A DNA stretch of 52,974 nt from Gammaproteobacteria bacterium (GCA_028284465.1 JANQRR010000041.1:1-52974); one strand, 5' to 3'. Numbered from the stretch's first letter, positions 18,076 to 27,686 are shown. Made by a program: numbers and translations. Notes: generated by a model from the sequence alone, not told the origin.

Positions 18076-19239
18076 ATGAATTTGCATGAATATCAAGCTA
18101 AAGATTTATTTGCGCAATTTTCCATTCCAGTACCAACCGGCGGAGTGGTGTGGAATGCCGAAGATGCGCTAAACATTATTCGTGAACTCAACACTGATCG
18201 TTGGGTGGTAAAAGCACAAGTCCACGCTGGTGGCCGCGGTAAAGCGGGCGGGGTGCGCTTAGTGTCAAATAAGGAAGAACTCGAAGCAGCAGCCAAGGAT
18301 TTATTAGGTAAACGCTTAGTAACATATCAAACCGATGAGCGTGGTCAGCCAGTCAATCAATTATTAATTGAAGAAACATGTAATATTGATCGCGAATTAT
18401 ATCTTGGCGCGGTTGTTGATCGTTCACAGCAACGTATTGTGTTTATGGCTTCGACTGAAGGCGGGGTGGAAATTGAAAAAGTTGCTGAAGAAACCCCAGA
18501 AAAGATTGTTAAAGTAGTCGTTGATCCGCTTGTCGGCATTCAGCCTTTTCAATGTCGTGAAGTAGCCTTTAAATTAAATTTAAGTGGCGCGCAGGTCAAA
18601 CAATTTACTCAAATCATGATGAATTTAAGCGACATGTTTACATCATGTGATTTAAGTTTATTAGAAGTTAATCCATTAGTTGTGACTAAAGAAGGCCAGC
18701 TAGTTTGTCTCGATGGTAAAATCAATGTTGATGATAATGCGTTATATCGCCAAAATAAAATTCGTGAGATGCGTGATGCAACCCAAGAAGATGAACGCGA
18801 AAATCGCGCACGTGATTGGGAATTAAATTATATCGCTTTAGATGGTGATATTGGCTGCATGGTCAATGGCGCAGGCTTGGCAATGGCAACGATGGATTTA
18901 GTCAAATTACATGGCGGTAGCCCGGCAAACTTTTTAGATGTTGGCGGCGGTGCAACTAAAGAACGCGTTACCGAAGCATTTAAAATTATTCTTTCCGATG
19001 AAAATGTTAAAGGTATTTTAGTCAATATCTTCGGTGGCATTGTTCGTTGTGATTTAATTGCAGACGGTATTATCGGCGCAGTTGCTGAAGTTGAAATGAA
19101 TGTGCCTGTCGTTGTGCGTTTAGAAGGTAATAATGCTGAATTAGGCGCGAAAAAATTAAATGAAAGCGGGTTAAATATTATTGCCGCAAAAAGTTTAACG
19201 GATGCTGCAGAACAAATCGTCGCAGCTGTGAGGAAATAA
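18076..19239 (+). CDS. sucC: Succinyl-CoA synthetase subunit beta
   Basis: The ATP-grasp subunit of succinyl-CoA synthetase, which makes ATP or GTP from succinyl-CoA in the TCA cycle. The start is set at 18076 because [15 protein letters not shown] is the invariant N-terminus. An upstream in-frame extension to 18004 would run through the promoter. Motifs: [55 protein letters not shown] and [10 protein letters not shown]. The resulting 387 residues match the family. sucD follows after two bases. The rest of the 2-oxoglutarate dehydrogenase operon is not in this window. Confidence 0.97.
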   Translation: MNLHEYQAKDLFAQFSIPVPTGGVVWNAEDALNIIRELNTDRWVVKAQVHAGGRGKAGGVRLVSNKEELEAAAKDLLGKRLVTYQTDERGQPVNQLLIEETCNIDRELYLGAVVDRSQQRIVFMASTEGGVEIEKVAEETPEKIVKVVVDPLVGIQPFQCREVAFKLNLSGAQVKQFTQIMMNLSDMFTSCDLSLLEVNPLVVTKEGQLVCLDGKINVDDNALYRQNKIREMRDATQEDERENRARDWELNYIALDGDIGCMVNGAGLAMATMDLVKLHGGSPANFLDVGGGATKERVTEAFKIILSDENVKGILVNIFGGIVRCDLIADGIIGAVAEVEMNVPVVVRLEGNNAELGAKKLNESGLNIIAAKSLTDAAEQIVAAVRK

Positions 19240-19241
19240 CC

Positions 19242-20117
19242 ATGAGTGTATTAATTAATAAAGCAACTAAAGTAATTTGTCAGGGATTTACTGGAAAACA
19301 AGGGACTTTTCATTCACAGCAAGCAATTGAATACGGTACTAACATGGTTGGTGGGGTAACTCCAGGCAAAGGTGGGCAAAAGCATCTAGATCTACCAGTG
19401 TTTAATACCGTGCGTGAAGCTGTCGAGGCAACTGGTGCGGATGCCAGTGTTATTTACGTGCCAGCACCATTTTGTAAAGATTCTATTATTGAAGCTGCTG
19501 ATGCGGGTATTCGTTTAATTGTATGTATCACTGAAGGTATTCCAACGTTAGATATGTTAGACGCAAAATATTACATCGATAAAAATACTGATGCACGTTT
19601 AATTGGACCAAACTGTCCAGGAGTGATCACGCCTGGTGAATGTAAAATTGGGATCATGCCAGGTCATATTCATAAGCCAGGTAAAGTTGGTATTGTATCG
19701 CGTTCGGGAACATTAACTTATGAAGCCGTGAAACAAACCACTGATTTAGGTTTTGGGCAAAGTACCTGTATCGGTATTGGTGGTGATCCAATTCCAGGTA
19801 CTAGCTTTATCGATGCATTAACCTTATTTGCAGATGATCCACAAACTGAAGCCATTGTGATGGTCGGTGAAATTGGTGGAACTGCCGAAGAAGAAGCTGC
19901 AGAGTTTATTAAAGATCATGTGAATAAACCGGTAGTATCTTATATTGCCGGCGTTACTGCTCCAGCTGGAAAGCGCATGGGCCATGCCGGCGCAATTATT
20001 TCTGGCGGTAAAGGTACGGCTGCTGAAAAATTTGCTGCGTTAGAAGCAGCTGGTGTGCATACGGTGAAAGCACCAACGGATATTGGCAAAGGTATCGCGG
20101 AAGTGACGGGCTGGTAA
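19242..20117 (+). CDS. sucD: Succinyl-CoA synthetase subunit alpha
   Basis: The CoA-binding subunit carrying the phosphorylated histidine. Visible motifs: [69 protein letters not shown] and the active-site segment [19 protein letters not shown] with the catalytic His. The 291 residues are normal. It is directly coupled to sucC. There is no clear intrinsic terminator downstream before the convergent idi gene 75 bases away. Confidence 0.97.
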   Translation: MSVLINKATKVICQGFTGKQGTFHSQQAIEYGTNMVGGVTPGKGGQKHLDLPVFNTVREAVEATGADASVIYVPAPFCKDSIIEAADAGIRLIVCITEGIPTLDMLDAKYYIDKNTDARLIGPNCPGVITPGECKIGIMPGHIHKPGKVGIVSRSGTLTYEAVKQTTDLGFGQSTCIGIGGDPIPGTSFIDALTLFADDPQTEAIVMVGEIGGTAEEEAAEFIKDHVNKPVVSYIAGVTAPAGKRMGHAGAIISGGKGTAAEKFAALEAAGVHTVKAPTDIGKGIAEVTGW

Positions 20118-20191
20118 TTTTTATCCTGCTCGTCATTGGAAATACGAACTTATCAAATGTGTCATTGAGAGACAGAAATTTTTTTGCGAAT

Positions 20192-20716
20192 CTAGTTCTC
20201 TTCAACAATCTGCAAAGCTTCGGCGAACCACGGCGTGTATTTTTGTGGATTCTGTTGTAAGTCTTGTTTGAGTTCCGCAGGAGTTACCCAACGATAATCT
20301 TGTACTTCATCTTGATTGTAATCAATCTTATCCAGATCAACAAAACCAACTAACACATGATCCATTTCATTTTCGGTTAAACCATTACCGACATCGGCAG
20401 TATAATGAAATCGTCCCACTGGTTTTAACGATGTAGTAAAACCCATTTCTTCTTGTAATCGACGTTGACCCGCATCGGTAATACTTTCGCCTTCATAGGG
20501 GTGACTACAACACGTATTCGTCCACAAACCACCACAATGATATTTATCATGCTTACGTTGTTGCAACAGCACTTCAAGTTGATTGTTGCGTTTACGAAAA
20601 ATAAATACCGAAAATGCCCGGTGCAGTTGCCCTTGTCGGTGAACTTCAAGTTTTTCACCAAGACCAATTTGATTGTCTTGTTCATCGACGAGAATGACTT
20701 GTTGGGCAGTGGTCAT
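20192..20716 (-). CDS. idi: Isopentenyl-diphosphate delta-isomerase, type I
   Basis: A Nudix-fold isomerase that interconverts isopentenyl and dimethylallyl diphosphate. The catalytic Cys is in TNTCCSHP and the catalytic Glu in LTENEMDHV. The Nudix-like segment AGQRRLQEEMGF and the C-terminal QDYRWVTPAEL complete the family pattern. The 174 residues match the bacterial form. Type I Idi is indispensable where isoprenoids come from mevalonate, as in some Legionellales, but is also an accessory enzyme in MEP-pathway bacteria. No other isoprenoid early-step gene is in the window, so the pathway cannot be settled here. Confidence 0.96.
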   Translation of the reverse strand: MTTAQQVILVDEQDNQIGLGEKLEVHRQGQLHRAFSVFIFRKRNNQLEVLLQQRKHDKYHCGGLWTNTCCSHPYEGESITDAGQRRLQEEMGFTTSLKPVGRFHYTADVGNGLTENEMDHVLVGFVDLDKIDYNQDEVQDYRWVTPAELKQDLQQNPQKYTPWFAEALQIVEEN

Positions 20717-20817
20717 GCTTGGTTACCTTTGATTCGGTTTGTAGATTTTTCTCAAGTGTTAATACTAACGAGGATCTTCAGTAAGATCAATGATATGTCA
20801 ATAATAAGACCAAAAAG

Positions 20818-20870
20818 TTTGTGTTATGGGGCCACCAATAACATTGCTATCAGTGGCCCCATAACACAAA
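20818..20870 (-). terminator. Long inverted repeat, 18-bp perfect arms
   Basis: TTTGTGTTATGGGGCCAC (20818-20835) pairs perfectly with 20853-20870 around a 17-base loop. On the minus strand the stem is followed by CTTTTT, so it can act as the terminator of the toxin-antitoxin operon that ends at 20893. The length and GC content of the stem are unusual for this genome. A small mobile or regulatory element is the alternative. Confidence 0.6.
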
Positions 20871-20892
20871 AAATTGCTTTTTTAATCACAAT

Positions 20893-21288
20893 TTATAAGG
20901 TCTCACTCAAATAAATTTCTATATTAGCAATATCATATATAACTTTAGGTATTAATGGGGTTCTGCCTTGCCGTCCTTTTTCTCCAGGCAATAATTTAAC
21001 GAAACCGTAGTTTTCCAGAGTCCTTAACGTACGTAACAAGTTATTAGCTTTGCGTTTTGTGGGTTTTTCTAATTCTGCAATTGATTGTGGTTCCATATCA
21101 ATAATTAAGCGTAATAAATGTTGATTTTTTTCTGAAAGCACATTTGCTAGCGATTTGATAGAGGTGAACCAAATTTTAGGTTCATTTTTTTTAGGACGAT
21201 AATGGCCTTTGGCAATAGCAATAGTACGTTGCTTAAATTGCTCTAATGGCATAATCCCTAGTTTAATTTTTTTTGGTTTAAGCTTCAT
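20893..21288 (-). CDS. HTH transcriptional regulator, TumA-type antitoxin
   Basis: A small winged-helix DNA-binding protein of the HVO_A0114 type that accompanies DUF6516/TumE toxins. The core runs from IWFTSIKSLANVLSEKNQHL through SIAELEKPTKRKANNLLRTL to LENYGFVKLLPGEKG, a helix-turn-helix plus wing. Its start codon overlaps the stop of the upstream toxin gene by four bases (ATGA), the normal arrangement of the pair. It is expected to neutralise the toxin and repress the operon. The assignment rests on family resemblance and gene order; neutralisation is not shown by sequence. Confidence 0.8.
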   Translation of the reverse strand: MKLKPKKIKLGIMPLEQFKQRTIAIAKGHYRPKKNEPKIWFTSIKSLANVLSEKNQHLLRLIIDMEPQSIAELEKPTKRKANNLLRTLRTLENYGFVKLLPGEKGRQGRTPLIPKVIYDIANIEIYLSETL

Positions 21289-21656
21289 GATATTTCCTCT
21301 TTAATGTCTAGTATTATTTGGTCAACACTATCCCAAAAATCTTCAAGTAGTTTCGCAGCACTAACATAGTTGTAGGGTCTTCCTTTATCTTTATTATCTT
21401 TATGCCAATGATCATAAATACGCTGTGGTGCTACATGTTTTTTGCTTCGATATTCAATAGCATGAGCGTTATCAAACCCTAATATCCTTTCATTTGACTG
21501 GTTGTGTAGGCTCAATGAATACTTAATACCGTTGTGTCTATCAACCGCTTGTTTGATATCAAACTTAACCCATAATCCCAACACTTCGTCAATTAGAAGT
21601 CTAGTACCATCTAGCTCTAATAGATATTCGAGCATTATAGCATCTTTATGTTTCAT
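21285..21656 (-). CDS. TumE-family (DUF6516) toxin
   Basis: The toxin half of a TumE/TumA-like toxin-antitoxin pair. DUF6516 features visible are an N-terminal strand pair, then GIKYSLSLHNQSNERILGFD, a His-rich segment around KKHVAPQRIYDHWH, and the closing AAKLLEDFWDSV. The family is thought to include nucleases acting on RNA, but the mechanism is poorly established. A TATAAT (21658-21663 on the minus strand) abuts the ATG at 21656, so either that box is not used or translation starts at an internal Met such as the one at 21635. No mobile element genes flank the pair. Confidence 0.8.
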   Translation of the reverse strand: MKHKDAIMLEYLLELDGTRLLIDEVLGLWVKFDIKQAVDRHNGIKYSLSLHNQSNERILGFDNAHAIEYRSKKHVAPQRIYDHWHKDNKDKGRPYNYVSAAKLLEDFWDSVDQIILDIKEEIS

Positions 21657-21797
21657 AATTATATCATCTTGTGATAGGTTTGTAAAAGTTAAAATAATTT
21701 TTTATTTTTTCTATAGATGAAAACTAATATGATCTGATTGATAAAACAATATGACAAATTGTGAGTTATGTCTGTAGTGTATATAGAAATAATTTAT

Positions 21798-24700
21798 TTA
21801 ATGTCGAGTTGTAAGTTTTTCGTAAACGTTAATACTAGCGGGGATCACCAGCAGGATCAAAAAGGTACCATAAGCCAAACCAAAAGCGATGGAAGTGGCC
21901 ATGGGAATTAAGAATTGTGCTTGTAGTGATCGTTCAAACAGCAGCGGGCTTAAGCCAGCAATGGTGGTGATCGACGTTAATATTACCGGCCGCATTCGTT
22001 GACAAGCCGCTTCACAAATGGTTTGTAGCACCTCGCCATCGTGTTTATGTTTCAAATCAACATAACGTAATACTAAAATAATCGAATCATTCACAATGAT
22101 CCCGGTTAAACCTAAAACTCCAAATAGTGACAAGATATTAAGATTAAGTTGCATGATCACGTGCCCTAAAATAGCACCGGTGACACCTAACGGTATAGCA
22201 AGCATGACAATAAATGGAATTGCATACGATGAAAACGTCCACGCGAGAATAATATAAATTAAAAACAGGGCAATTGCCGCACCAATTTCCATATCAATTA
22301 ATGTTAACTCTTGTTCTTCATTCTTACCTTCGAAATCGGTTTTAATGCCATATTTGCGTTCCAATTCAGGAATTGTTTGTTGTTTTAGTGAGTTAATAAC
22401 TTTATTAGCATTAGTAATACGAGTATCAACTTCAGCAGACACATTAACACTCAATTGATTATCAGTATGACGCAGAATGTCGAATCCTGCTTGGCTTTGT
22501 AGTTGTACCACCGTGCCTAATGGCACTGTTTGCCCTTGGCTGGTAATAATGGGCAATTGTTGCAAGCTATTCAAGCTATCGCGTTCCGCGCGCGGCAACA
22601 TCACGCGCACTTCAATTTCATCATTTGCTAAGTGATAGACTTGTGCTAATTTGCCACTGTATGCGGCACGCAATTGTTGGCCGACCTCATTAATCGTTAA
22701 ACCCAATGCTTCACCTTCATGGGTTAATTTAAAAATTAATTGTTTTTGGCCGTAAGGTAAATTATCTTCAATGTCGCTGATCCCTTGATAGTTTTTTAGG
22801 GTGTTTTTTAATGAGTTAGCTGCTTGTTTTAACACCGCAGCATTGCTGCCACTTAAGCGAATATCTAAGTCTTTGCCGGGGATGCCAGCGCGACGTTGCA
22901 CAATAGTAAAACGTTCAATACCTGGCGGCAAGGTAATTTTTTTGCGCCAGGTTTCAATAAAATCTTTATTACGAGTACGACGTTGATCCGGAGATAATAA
23001 TTCAACATTCATGCTTGCATATTCTTCACCGCGACTTTTAAGCCCTGGATCATTAGAACTGCTTGAAGGAATTAAATTATAATAAGTAACTGTAGCGGCA
23101 ATTATGTCTTTACCTTCTTTTTTACGTAATTGTGCTTCGGTAGCCATGAGTGTGGTATACAACTCATCAAGAAAATTGCGGATTTCTTTTTGTGGAGTCC
23201 CTGCTAAGAATTTAATATTAGTTTGTATAAGCCTTCCTTCAGGGTTAATAAAAAATGTAAAATTAATATGACCACTAACAATTAAACCAATCGCGAATAA
23301 TAATATTGCTAATGCTAAACTGATGGTTGTCATATAATGTTGTGCGGCAAGTTTCACTGCTGGTCGAAAATATTGGTAATTAAAATGATTAAATTTACTA
23401 TCAAACCATTCCCGAAAACGATTTTCTCGATGATGTTGTAATCTTGCTAGGCTATGACTTAAATGGCTGGGCAAAATCAAAAAACATTCGATGAGTGATG
23501 CAATGATCAAGCTAATAACAACTAAAGGGATGTCGCCGAGTAGCTTGCCAATGTAGGTTGTGATCAATGCTAAAGGAATAAAAGCGCTAATGGTTGTTAA
23601 TGATGACGCCAACACCGGTTTTAACATTTTAGTCGCGCCAAAGATTGCAGCATCATCGGCCGCATCACCGCTTTGATATTTTGTGATGGTTTGTTCACTT
23701 ACCACAATATTATCATCGACGACGATCCCAAAGCCCATGATGAAAGCAAACAAGCTGATCATATTGATGCTGCCACCAAACGCATAGAGCACGCCAAATG
23801 CCCCAAAAAATGCAATGGCAATGCCGACACACGCCCAAAAAGCAACGCGCGAATTAAGAAATAAAAACAAGATAATAATAATCAGAATTAACCCGGTTAA
23901 ACCATTTTTTAATAATAAATTAATGCGTTCTTGAATGTGTTGCCAAACTTTATAATAAACTTGAATATTAACGCTTTTAGGCAAAGTTGGACGCGTGACT
24001 TTAAGCCATTGCTGTAAAACTTTGGCAGAATGCAACGCGTTAGTGGTTTCACTGCGGTAAAGTGTCATTTCCACAGCTGGATGACTATTAACAAATACTT
24101 TAACTTCATTTTCTCGTGGTTGACGTTCGATAATAGCAATATCACCGAGTCGTAACACGCGTCCATCTTGACCGGTTATGATCGGCAGTTTCTCGAATTC
24201 TTTAATACTACGACGTTGATCTAAGCTACGTAATTGCGTTGCAAATTGACCGCGACCGACGGTGCCCGCTGGTAAATCTTTACTGAGAGCTGCAACTTTA
24301 TCGGCGATGTTAGTTAATGAGCGATTTAATTCAGCCAGGCGTGCCGATGGAATTTGAATTGCGATTTCTTCTTCAGGCAAGCCAGTAACGGTTACTTTAG
24401 CAATGCCACGATCAAGTAATTCACGTTCCATTTGATGAATGCGTGGGCGCAATTCTTTTAAGTTGGGTCCTGTTATAAGCAGCTTGGCAATGCGTTCGAA
24501 ATTTTCAACTCGAGTGATTTGGGGTTCTTCAGAATCTTCCGGTAAATTACGTACTTGTGCGACACGTTCTTTGACTTGTTCTAATGCTAAGCTCATATCG
24601 GTGCCTTGCTTAAATTCTAAGGTAATATCAGCATCACCAACAGTTGCTTTAGATGACATTTTTTTTAAATGATCAACATTGCGTAATTCAAGTTCCAAGG

Positions 24701-24914
24701 GATTAATGATGGAACGTTCAACATCTTCAGCACTAGCACTTGGCCAAGGCACATTAATAGTGATCAGTTCAAGATGAAACGTTGGAAAAAATTGCGTATT
24801 GAGTTTGAGTAATGCAAACGTCCCAGCGATCAGGATCAGAAACATTAACAAATTACCCGCTACTTTATGGCGAGCAAAAAATGCAATCAGAAATCCTTTT
24901 CGCAAATGTTGCAT
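21798..24914 (-). CDS. RND family efflux transporter permease subunit
   Basis: A proton-driven inner-membrane pump of the AcrB/HAE1 type, 1038 residues with 12 expected membrane segments and two large periplasmic loops. The proton-relay pair is visible as Asp400-Asp401 in GFGIVVDDNIVVSEQ. The N-terminus (FFARHKVAGNLLMFLILIAG) and the C-terminal GVTGAILGHVIM and ILLVLPA-like segments (here ILLVIPASINVY) fit the family. No membrane-fusion adaptor or TolC-type outer-membrane gene is adjacent, which is unusual. It may pair with components encoded elsewhere. bolA-like and yciB genes lie just upstream on the same strand. The substrate is unknown. Confidence 0.93.
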   Translation of the reverse strand: MQHLRKGFLIAFFARHKVAGNLLMFLILIAGTFALLKLNTQFFPTFHLELITINVPWPSASAEDVERSIINPLELELRNVDHLKKMSSKATVGDADITLEFKQGTDMSLALEQVKERVAQVRNLPEDSEEPQITRVENFERIAKLLITGPNLKELRPRIHQMERELLDRGIAKVTVTGLPEEEIAIQIPSARLAELNRSLTNIADKVAALSKDLPAGTVGRGQFATQLRSLDQRRSIKEFEKLPIITGQDGRVLRLGDIAIIERQPRENEVKVFVNSHPAVEMTLYRSETTNALHSAKVLQQWLKVTRPTLPKSVNIQVYYKVWQHIQERINLLLKNGLTGLILIIIILFLFLNSRVAFWACVGIAIAFFGAFGVLYAFGGSINMISLFAFIMGFGIVVDDNIVVSEQTITKYQSGDAADDAAIFGATKMLKPVLASSLTTISAFIPLALITTYIGKLLGDIPLVVISLIIASLIECFLILPSHLSHSLARLQHHRENRFREWFDSKFNHFNYQYFRPAVKLAAQHYMTTISLALAILLFAIGLIVSGHINFTFFINPEGRLIQTNIKFLAGTPQKEIRNFLDELYTTLMATEAQLRKKEGKDIIAATVTYYNLIPSSSSNDPGLKSRGEEYASMNVELLSPDQRRTRNKDFIETWRKKITLPPGIERFTIVQRRAGIPGKDLDIRLSGSNAAVLKQAANSLKNTLKNYQGISDIEDNLPYGQKQLIFKLTHEGEALGLTINEVGQQLRAAYSGKLAQVYHLANDEIEVRVMLPRAERDSLNSLQQLPIITSQGQTVPLGTVVQLQSQAGFDILRHTDNQLSVNVSAEVDTRITNANKVINSLKQQTIPELERKYGIKTDFEGKNEEQELTLIDMEIGAAIALFLIYIILAWTFSSYAIPFIVMLAIPLGVTGAILGHVIMQLNLNILSLFGVLGLTGIIVNDSIILVLRYVDLKHKHDGEVLQTICEAACQRMRPVILTSITTIAGLSPLLFERSLQAQFLIPMATSIAFGLAYGTFLILLVIPASINVYEKLTTRH

Positions 24915-24927
24915 ATAGTAACCTAGA

Positions 24928-25197
24928 TCATGGTTTAATAATTTGAATACTCAGTGCATGAATATCGCTTGTCATCATCTCGCCTAATGCATCATATACT
25001 AAACGATGGCACTGCACGGTGGATTTGTCTTTAAAAGCATCTGTGGCGATTTTTACCGTAAAGTGGCCTCCACCAGCCTGCGCGCCAGCATGGCCAATGT
25101 GTTGTGCGCTATCATCAATGATTTCCAAGCTAGATGGAGTAAGTGCTTGTTGTAAACGAGTTGTCATTTGATCAATACGTTGTTGCGCGATCGTCAT
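24928..25197 (-). CDS. BolA family protein
   Basis: A short BolA/IbaG-type protein of 89 residues, a family that binds [2Fe-2S] clusters together with monothiol glutaredoxins and influences stress and envelope responses. Motifs: LTPSSLEIIDDSAQHIGHAG, GGGHFTVKI and the conserved C-terminal QCHRLVYDALGEMM with the His and Arg of the family. Whether it is BolA or IbaG cannot be decided by eye. Its start overlaps the end of yciB by four bases, so the two are translationally coupled. Confidence 0.92.
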   Translation of the reverse strand: MTIAQQRIDQMTTRLQQALTPSSLEIIDDSAQHIGHAGAQAGGGHFTVKIATDAFKDKSTVQCHRLVYDALGEMMTSDIHALSIQIIKP

Positions 25198-25754
25198 TTG
25201 GTATTTCTCCTCGGTTGCTTGAGCTGATCATGACTAAGATGGCGTGCTAAATAAAATGCTTGGGCGATCACAAAGACTACCGTTAACCCCAACATGCCAA
25301 ACAATTTAAAATTCACCCAAGTGTTAGTGTTGAAATGATAAACCACATAAAGATTTACCATTCCCATGATGACGAAAAAGCCCACCCAGCTAATATTAAG
25401 TCGTTTCCATATGATTGCAGGCAAATTAACATTGCTATCGAGTAAGCGTTGAGTGATATTCTTTTTACCGATATATTGACTCAATAGAAAAGCCAGCGCA
25501 AACAGCCAATTAATAGCAGTGGGTTTCCATTTTATGAACATTTCATCGTGAAGCAATAAAGTTGCGCCGCCGAGGATCAAAATAATAAAAAAAGTGATCA
25601 CTTGCATATTTTCGAAACGTTTGTGCTTAAGCCAGGTATAGCCGACTTGAAAAAAAGACGCTACAATTGCGCTCGCCGTCGCCGCGTAAATCCCCAGCCA
25701 TTTATATACCCCGAAGAAAATGATAATAGGAAGAAAGTCAGCTAAAAATTTCAT
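25194..25754 (-). CDS. yciB: YciB/IspZ inner-membrane protein (septation protein A)
   Basis: A polytopic inner-membrane protein with five or so hydrophobic segments, beginning MKFLADFLPIIIFFGVYKWL, the hallmark N-terminus. It has been linked to cell-envelope synthesis and division in enterics. FENMQVITFFIILILGGATL, KWKPTAINWLFALAFLLSQY and WVNFKLFGMLGLTVVFVIAQ are further family segments. The 186 residues are normal. It is coupled by overlap to the bolA-like gene. Confidence 0.95.
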   Translation of the reverse strand: MKFLADFLPIIIFFGVYKWLGIYAATASAIVASFFQVGYTWLKHKRFENMQVITFFIILILGGATLLLHDEMFIKWKPTAINWLFALAFLLSQYIGKKNITQRLLDSNVNLPAIIWKRLNISWVGFFVIMGMVNLYVVYHFNTNTWVNFKLFGMLGLTVVFVIAQAFYLARHLSHDQLKQPRRNTK

Positions 25755-25845
25755 TATTCGACAAGATCCATTATTTACCTAAAGAATGAGGTAAATTGTA
25801 TCATGTTTTTGGCTCTGAAGTATAATAGTTGTATTATTAATACGA

Positions 25846-26445
25846 TCAGTCAAATGGGATCTCGCTATCAACCTTCGATTGCTGATAAATGTCAGACATT
25901 TCATCATAACACGTCTTCAATTGTTCAACTCGCTCAGTAAAACCCTGCTTAGTTTGGTGATCACAATCAGCAATCATTGTTACTAAATTATGGCTTTCCC
26001 AATAATAATTCTTATGAGCATACTGTCCATGATCACATTTAAAGACTTCTTTTAATATTTTTAGATCATGCGCGATATTGAATGAATCACGCGAGTCTGT
26101 ATAACTAAAGAGGTAATAGAAATTATCATAACCCCCCCAGGTAATTGCTGATAAACAAAGCGGGCAAGGTTCATGGGTCGCAAAGAAAAGACAATCTTGT
26201 GGGGCTGGCCTTTGGGATTTTGGCAACTCATAAAGTTTTTTAAGAGTATGAATTTCACCGTGCCATAAAGGGTTTTCTATTTCATTGTTAGTCGCTGCAA
26301 TCACTAACGACAGATCATCTTTACGCAAAATCGCGGCGCCAAAAACTTTATTGCCTTTACGCACACCTTGTTGAGTTAAAGGCACAATATCCTTCTCAGT
26401 AACTTCTAAGATCCGATCAATAATTTTTACACTTTGTTCATTCAT
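25846..26445 (-). CDS. Nucleoside/cytidine deaminase family protein
   Basis: A zinc-dependent deaminase of the CDA superfamily (tRNA-adenosine/guanine/cytosine deaminase clan). The zinc and proton-shuttle motif is WHGEIH (HGE in place of the commoner HAE), and the two Cys ligands are in THEPCPLCLSA. The N-terminal VFGAAIL and ATNNEIE segments fit nucleoside deaminases. The substrate cannot be read from sequence. It lies two bases after an MFS transporter gene on the same strand, which suggests that the pair takes up and deaminates a base or nucleoside. The C-terminal 60 residues are more divergent. Confidence 0.85.
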   Translation of the reverse strand: MNEQSVKIIDRILEVTEKDIVPLTQQGVRKGNKVFGAAILRKDDLSLVIAATNNEIENPLWHGEIHTLKKLYELPKSQRPAPQDCLFFATHEPCPLCLSAITWGGYDNFYYLFSYTDSRDSFNIAHDLKILKEVFKCDHGQYAHKNYYWESHNLVTMIADCDHQTKQGFTERVEQLKTCYDEMSDIYQQSKVDSEIPFD

Positions 26446-26447
26446 GT

Positions 26448-27686
26448 TTAAGTCTCCTTATTTTTGGGATCTTTAAGCCATAAGCTGCAGATCCAGCCGA
26501 TGGCAAGAATGATCACTAATGGTGTTAATGCTATTTTAAAGTGGCTAATAGTGGTGAATTGTGTTAAATGTTTGGTGTGTCCAAGAATGTCACCGATTAA
26601 AAATTGTAAGCAAGCACTTAGTAAATACGCAATCATAGTCATAAATCCAAACCCTGTACCTTGTAAATCATCAGTAATGTTTTGTTCTACTAATGGAAAA
26701 CCAAGCACGGCGCCACCGAAGCAAAAACCTAATAATAGTAATAAAATGAAAGTAACCGCAGTAGGAAATACTGGACCGTAAACTAAAATTATCGTTAAAA
26801 CTAGCATGCCAGTAATATAAAATTTTGCAACTATGGCACGACATTTTAAATGATCGGCTATCCAACCTGAGCATAATGCACCAATAGCACCACCTAATGG
26901 GAACATAGCATTTAGCGAGGCAGCAGTTTGCAAAGTGTGTCTGTAAGCAATTTGAGTCGGCACATTCCAGAGATCAGCGAGTGCCAATAAGGCGCCAAAA
27001 CCAGTACTGAAATAAATTACACTTAAGCGAAATTGCGGGATTTTTATTAGTTTACTTAAGGCAGTTATAAAACTGACTTTATGCTCAGTTATGGATTTAC
27101 GATCAGATCTGCTGCGAATAATTAGAAACATTAACACGGCTATTATAAGCGCGATGATGCTAAAGCTTCCAATAATAATACGAAAATTTACTAATGCGCC
27201 CGCCAATACCATGATAAAGATAATAACTGCAACAATGATATTCGATGACATTTCAGTGATCCCAGCCATCAAGCAAAAACGATCTGCAGGAAACCACATG
27301 TTAGCTAAATATATTGTGCCAACATAAGCTGTCGATAAGCCTGCGCCAATTAATATTTGCGCGCCAACAGCGAAACCAAAGCCATTGGCAGTAGCCAGCA
27401 AAATGAGGCCTGATGATGCTATAATAGCCGAACCAGTCATAGTGTAACGCGGCCCAAGAAAATCAATCAGGCGCCCGGCTAACAATTGCGCAAAACCATA
27501 ACAAAGAAAAAATACTCCGCCTAAAAAGCCTAATTGCGTGCTGCTAAGATGTAATTGTTTTGCAATATTAGGCGATAAGATGCCGAAGAGTAATGCTACG
27601 GAAACGCTGATAATAAAGTATAAATCACCCATTCCCCAGATACTAAAGGGTTTGATTTTAGAAAATAAGTGATTAGGTTTGTCCAT
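26448..27686 (-). CDS. MFS transporter
   Basis: A 12-segment major facilitator superfamily permease of 412 residues. The loop 2-3 motif is visible as GRLIDFLGPRYTMTG, and the second half has GWIADHLKCRA in the corresponding loop. It resembles the MFS groups that are amplified in Legionella and Coxiella and are often nutrient importers. The substrate is unknown. The deaminase gene two bases downstream suggests a nucleobase, nucleoside or similar amine substrate. It is divergent from yciO with only 17 bases between the start codons, so promoters must overlap the coding starts. Confidence 0.88.
   Translation of the reverse strand: MDKPNHLFSKIKPFSIWGMGDLYFIISVSVALLFGILSPNIAKQLHLSSTQLGFLGGVFFLCYGFAQLLAGRLIDFLGPRYTMTGSAIIASSGLILLATANGFGFAVGAQILIGAGLSTAYVGTIYLANMWFPADRFCLMAGITEMSSNIIVAVIIFIMVLAGALVNFRIIIGSFSIIALIIAVLMFLIIRSRSDRKSITEHKVSFITALSKLIKIPQFRLSVIYFSTGFGALLALADLWNVPTQIAYRHTLQTAASLNAMFPLGGAIGALCSGWIADHLKCRAIVAKFYITGMLVLTIILVYGPVFPTAVTFILLLLLGFCFGGAVLGFPLVEQNITDDLQGTGFGFMTMIAYLLSACLQFLIGDILGHTKHLTQFTTISHFKIALTPLVIILAIGWICSLWLKDPKNKET

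Noticed and set aside
20131..20180. Another REP-like copy after sucD
   Set aside because: It has CGTCATTGG and GTCATTGAGAG but lacks the GCGAGG core and the GAAGCAATCC end, so the match is too weak.
20465..20914. 149-residue plus-strand frame opposite idi
   Set aside because: It overlaps idi and the long inverted repeat and has no ribosome binding site or recognised domain.
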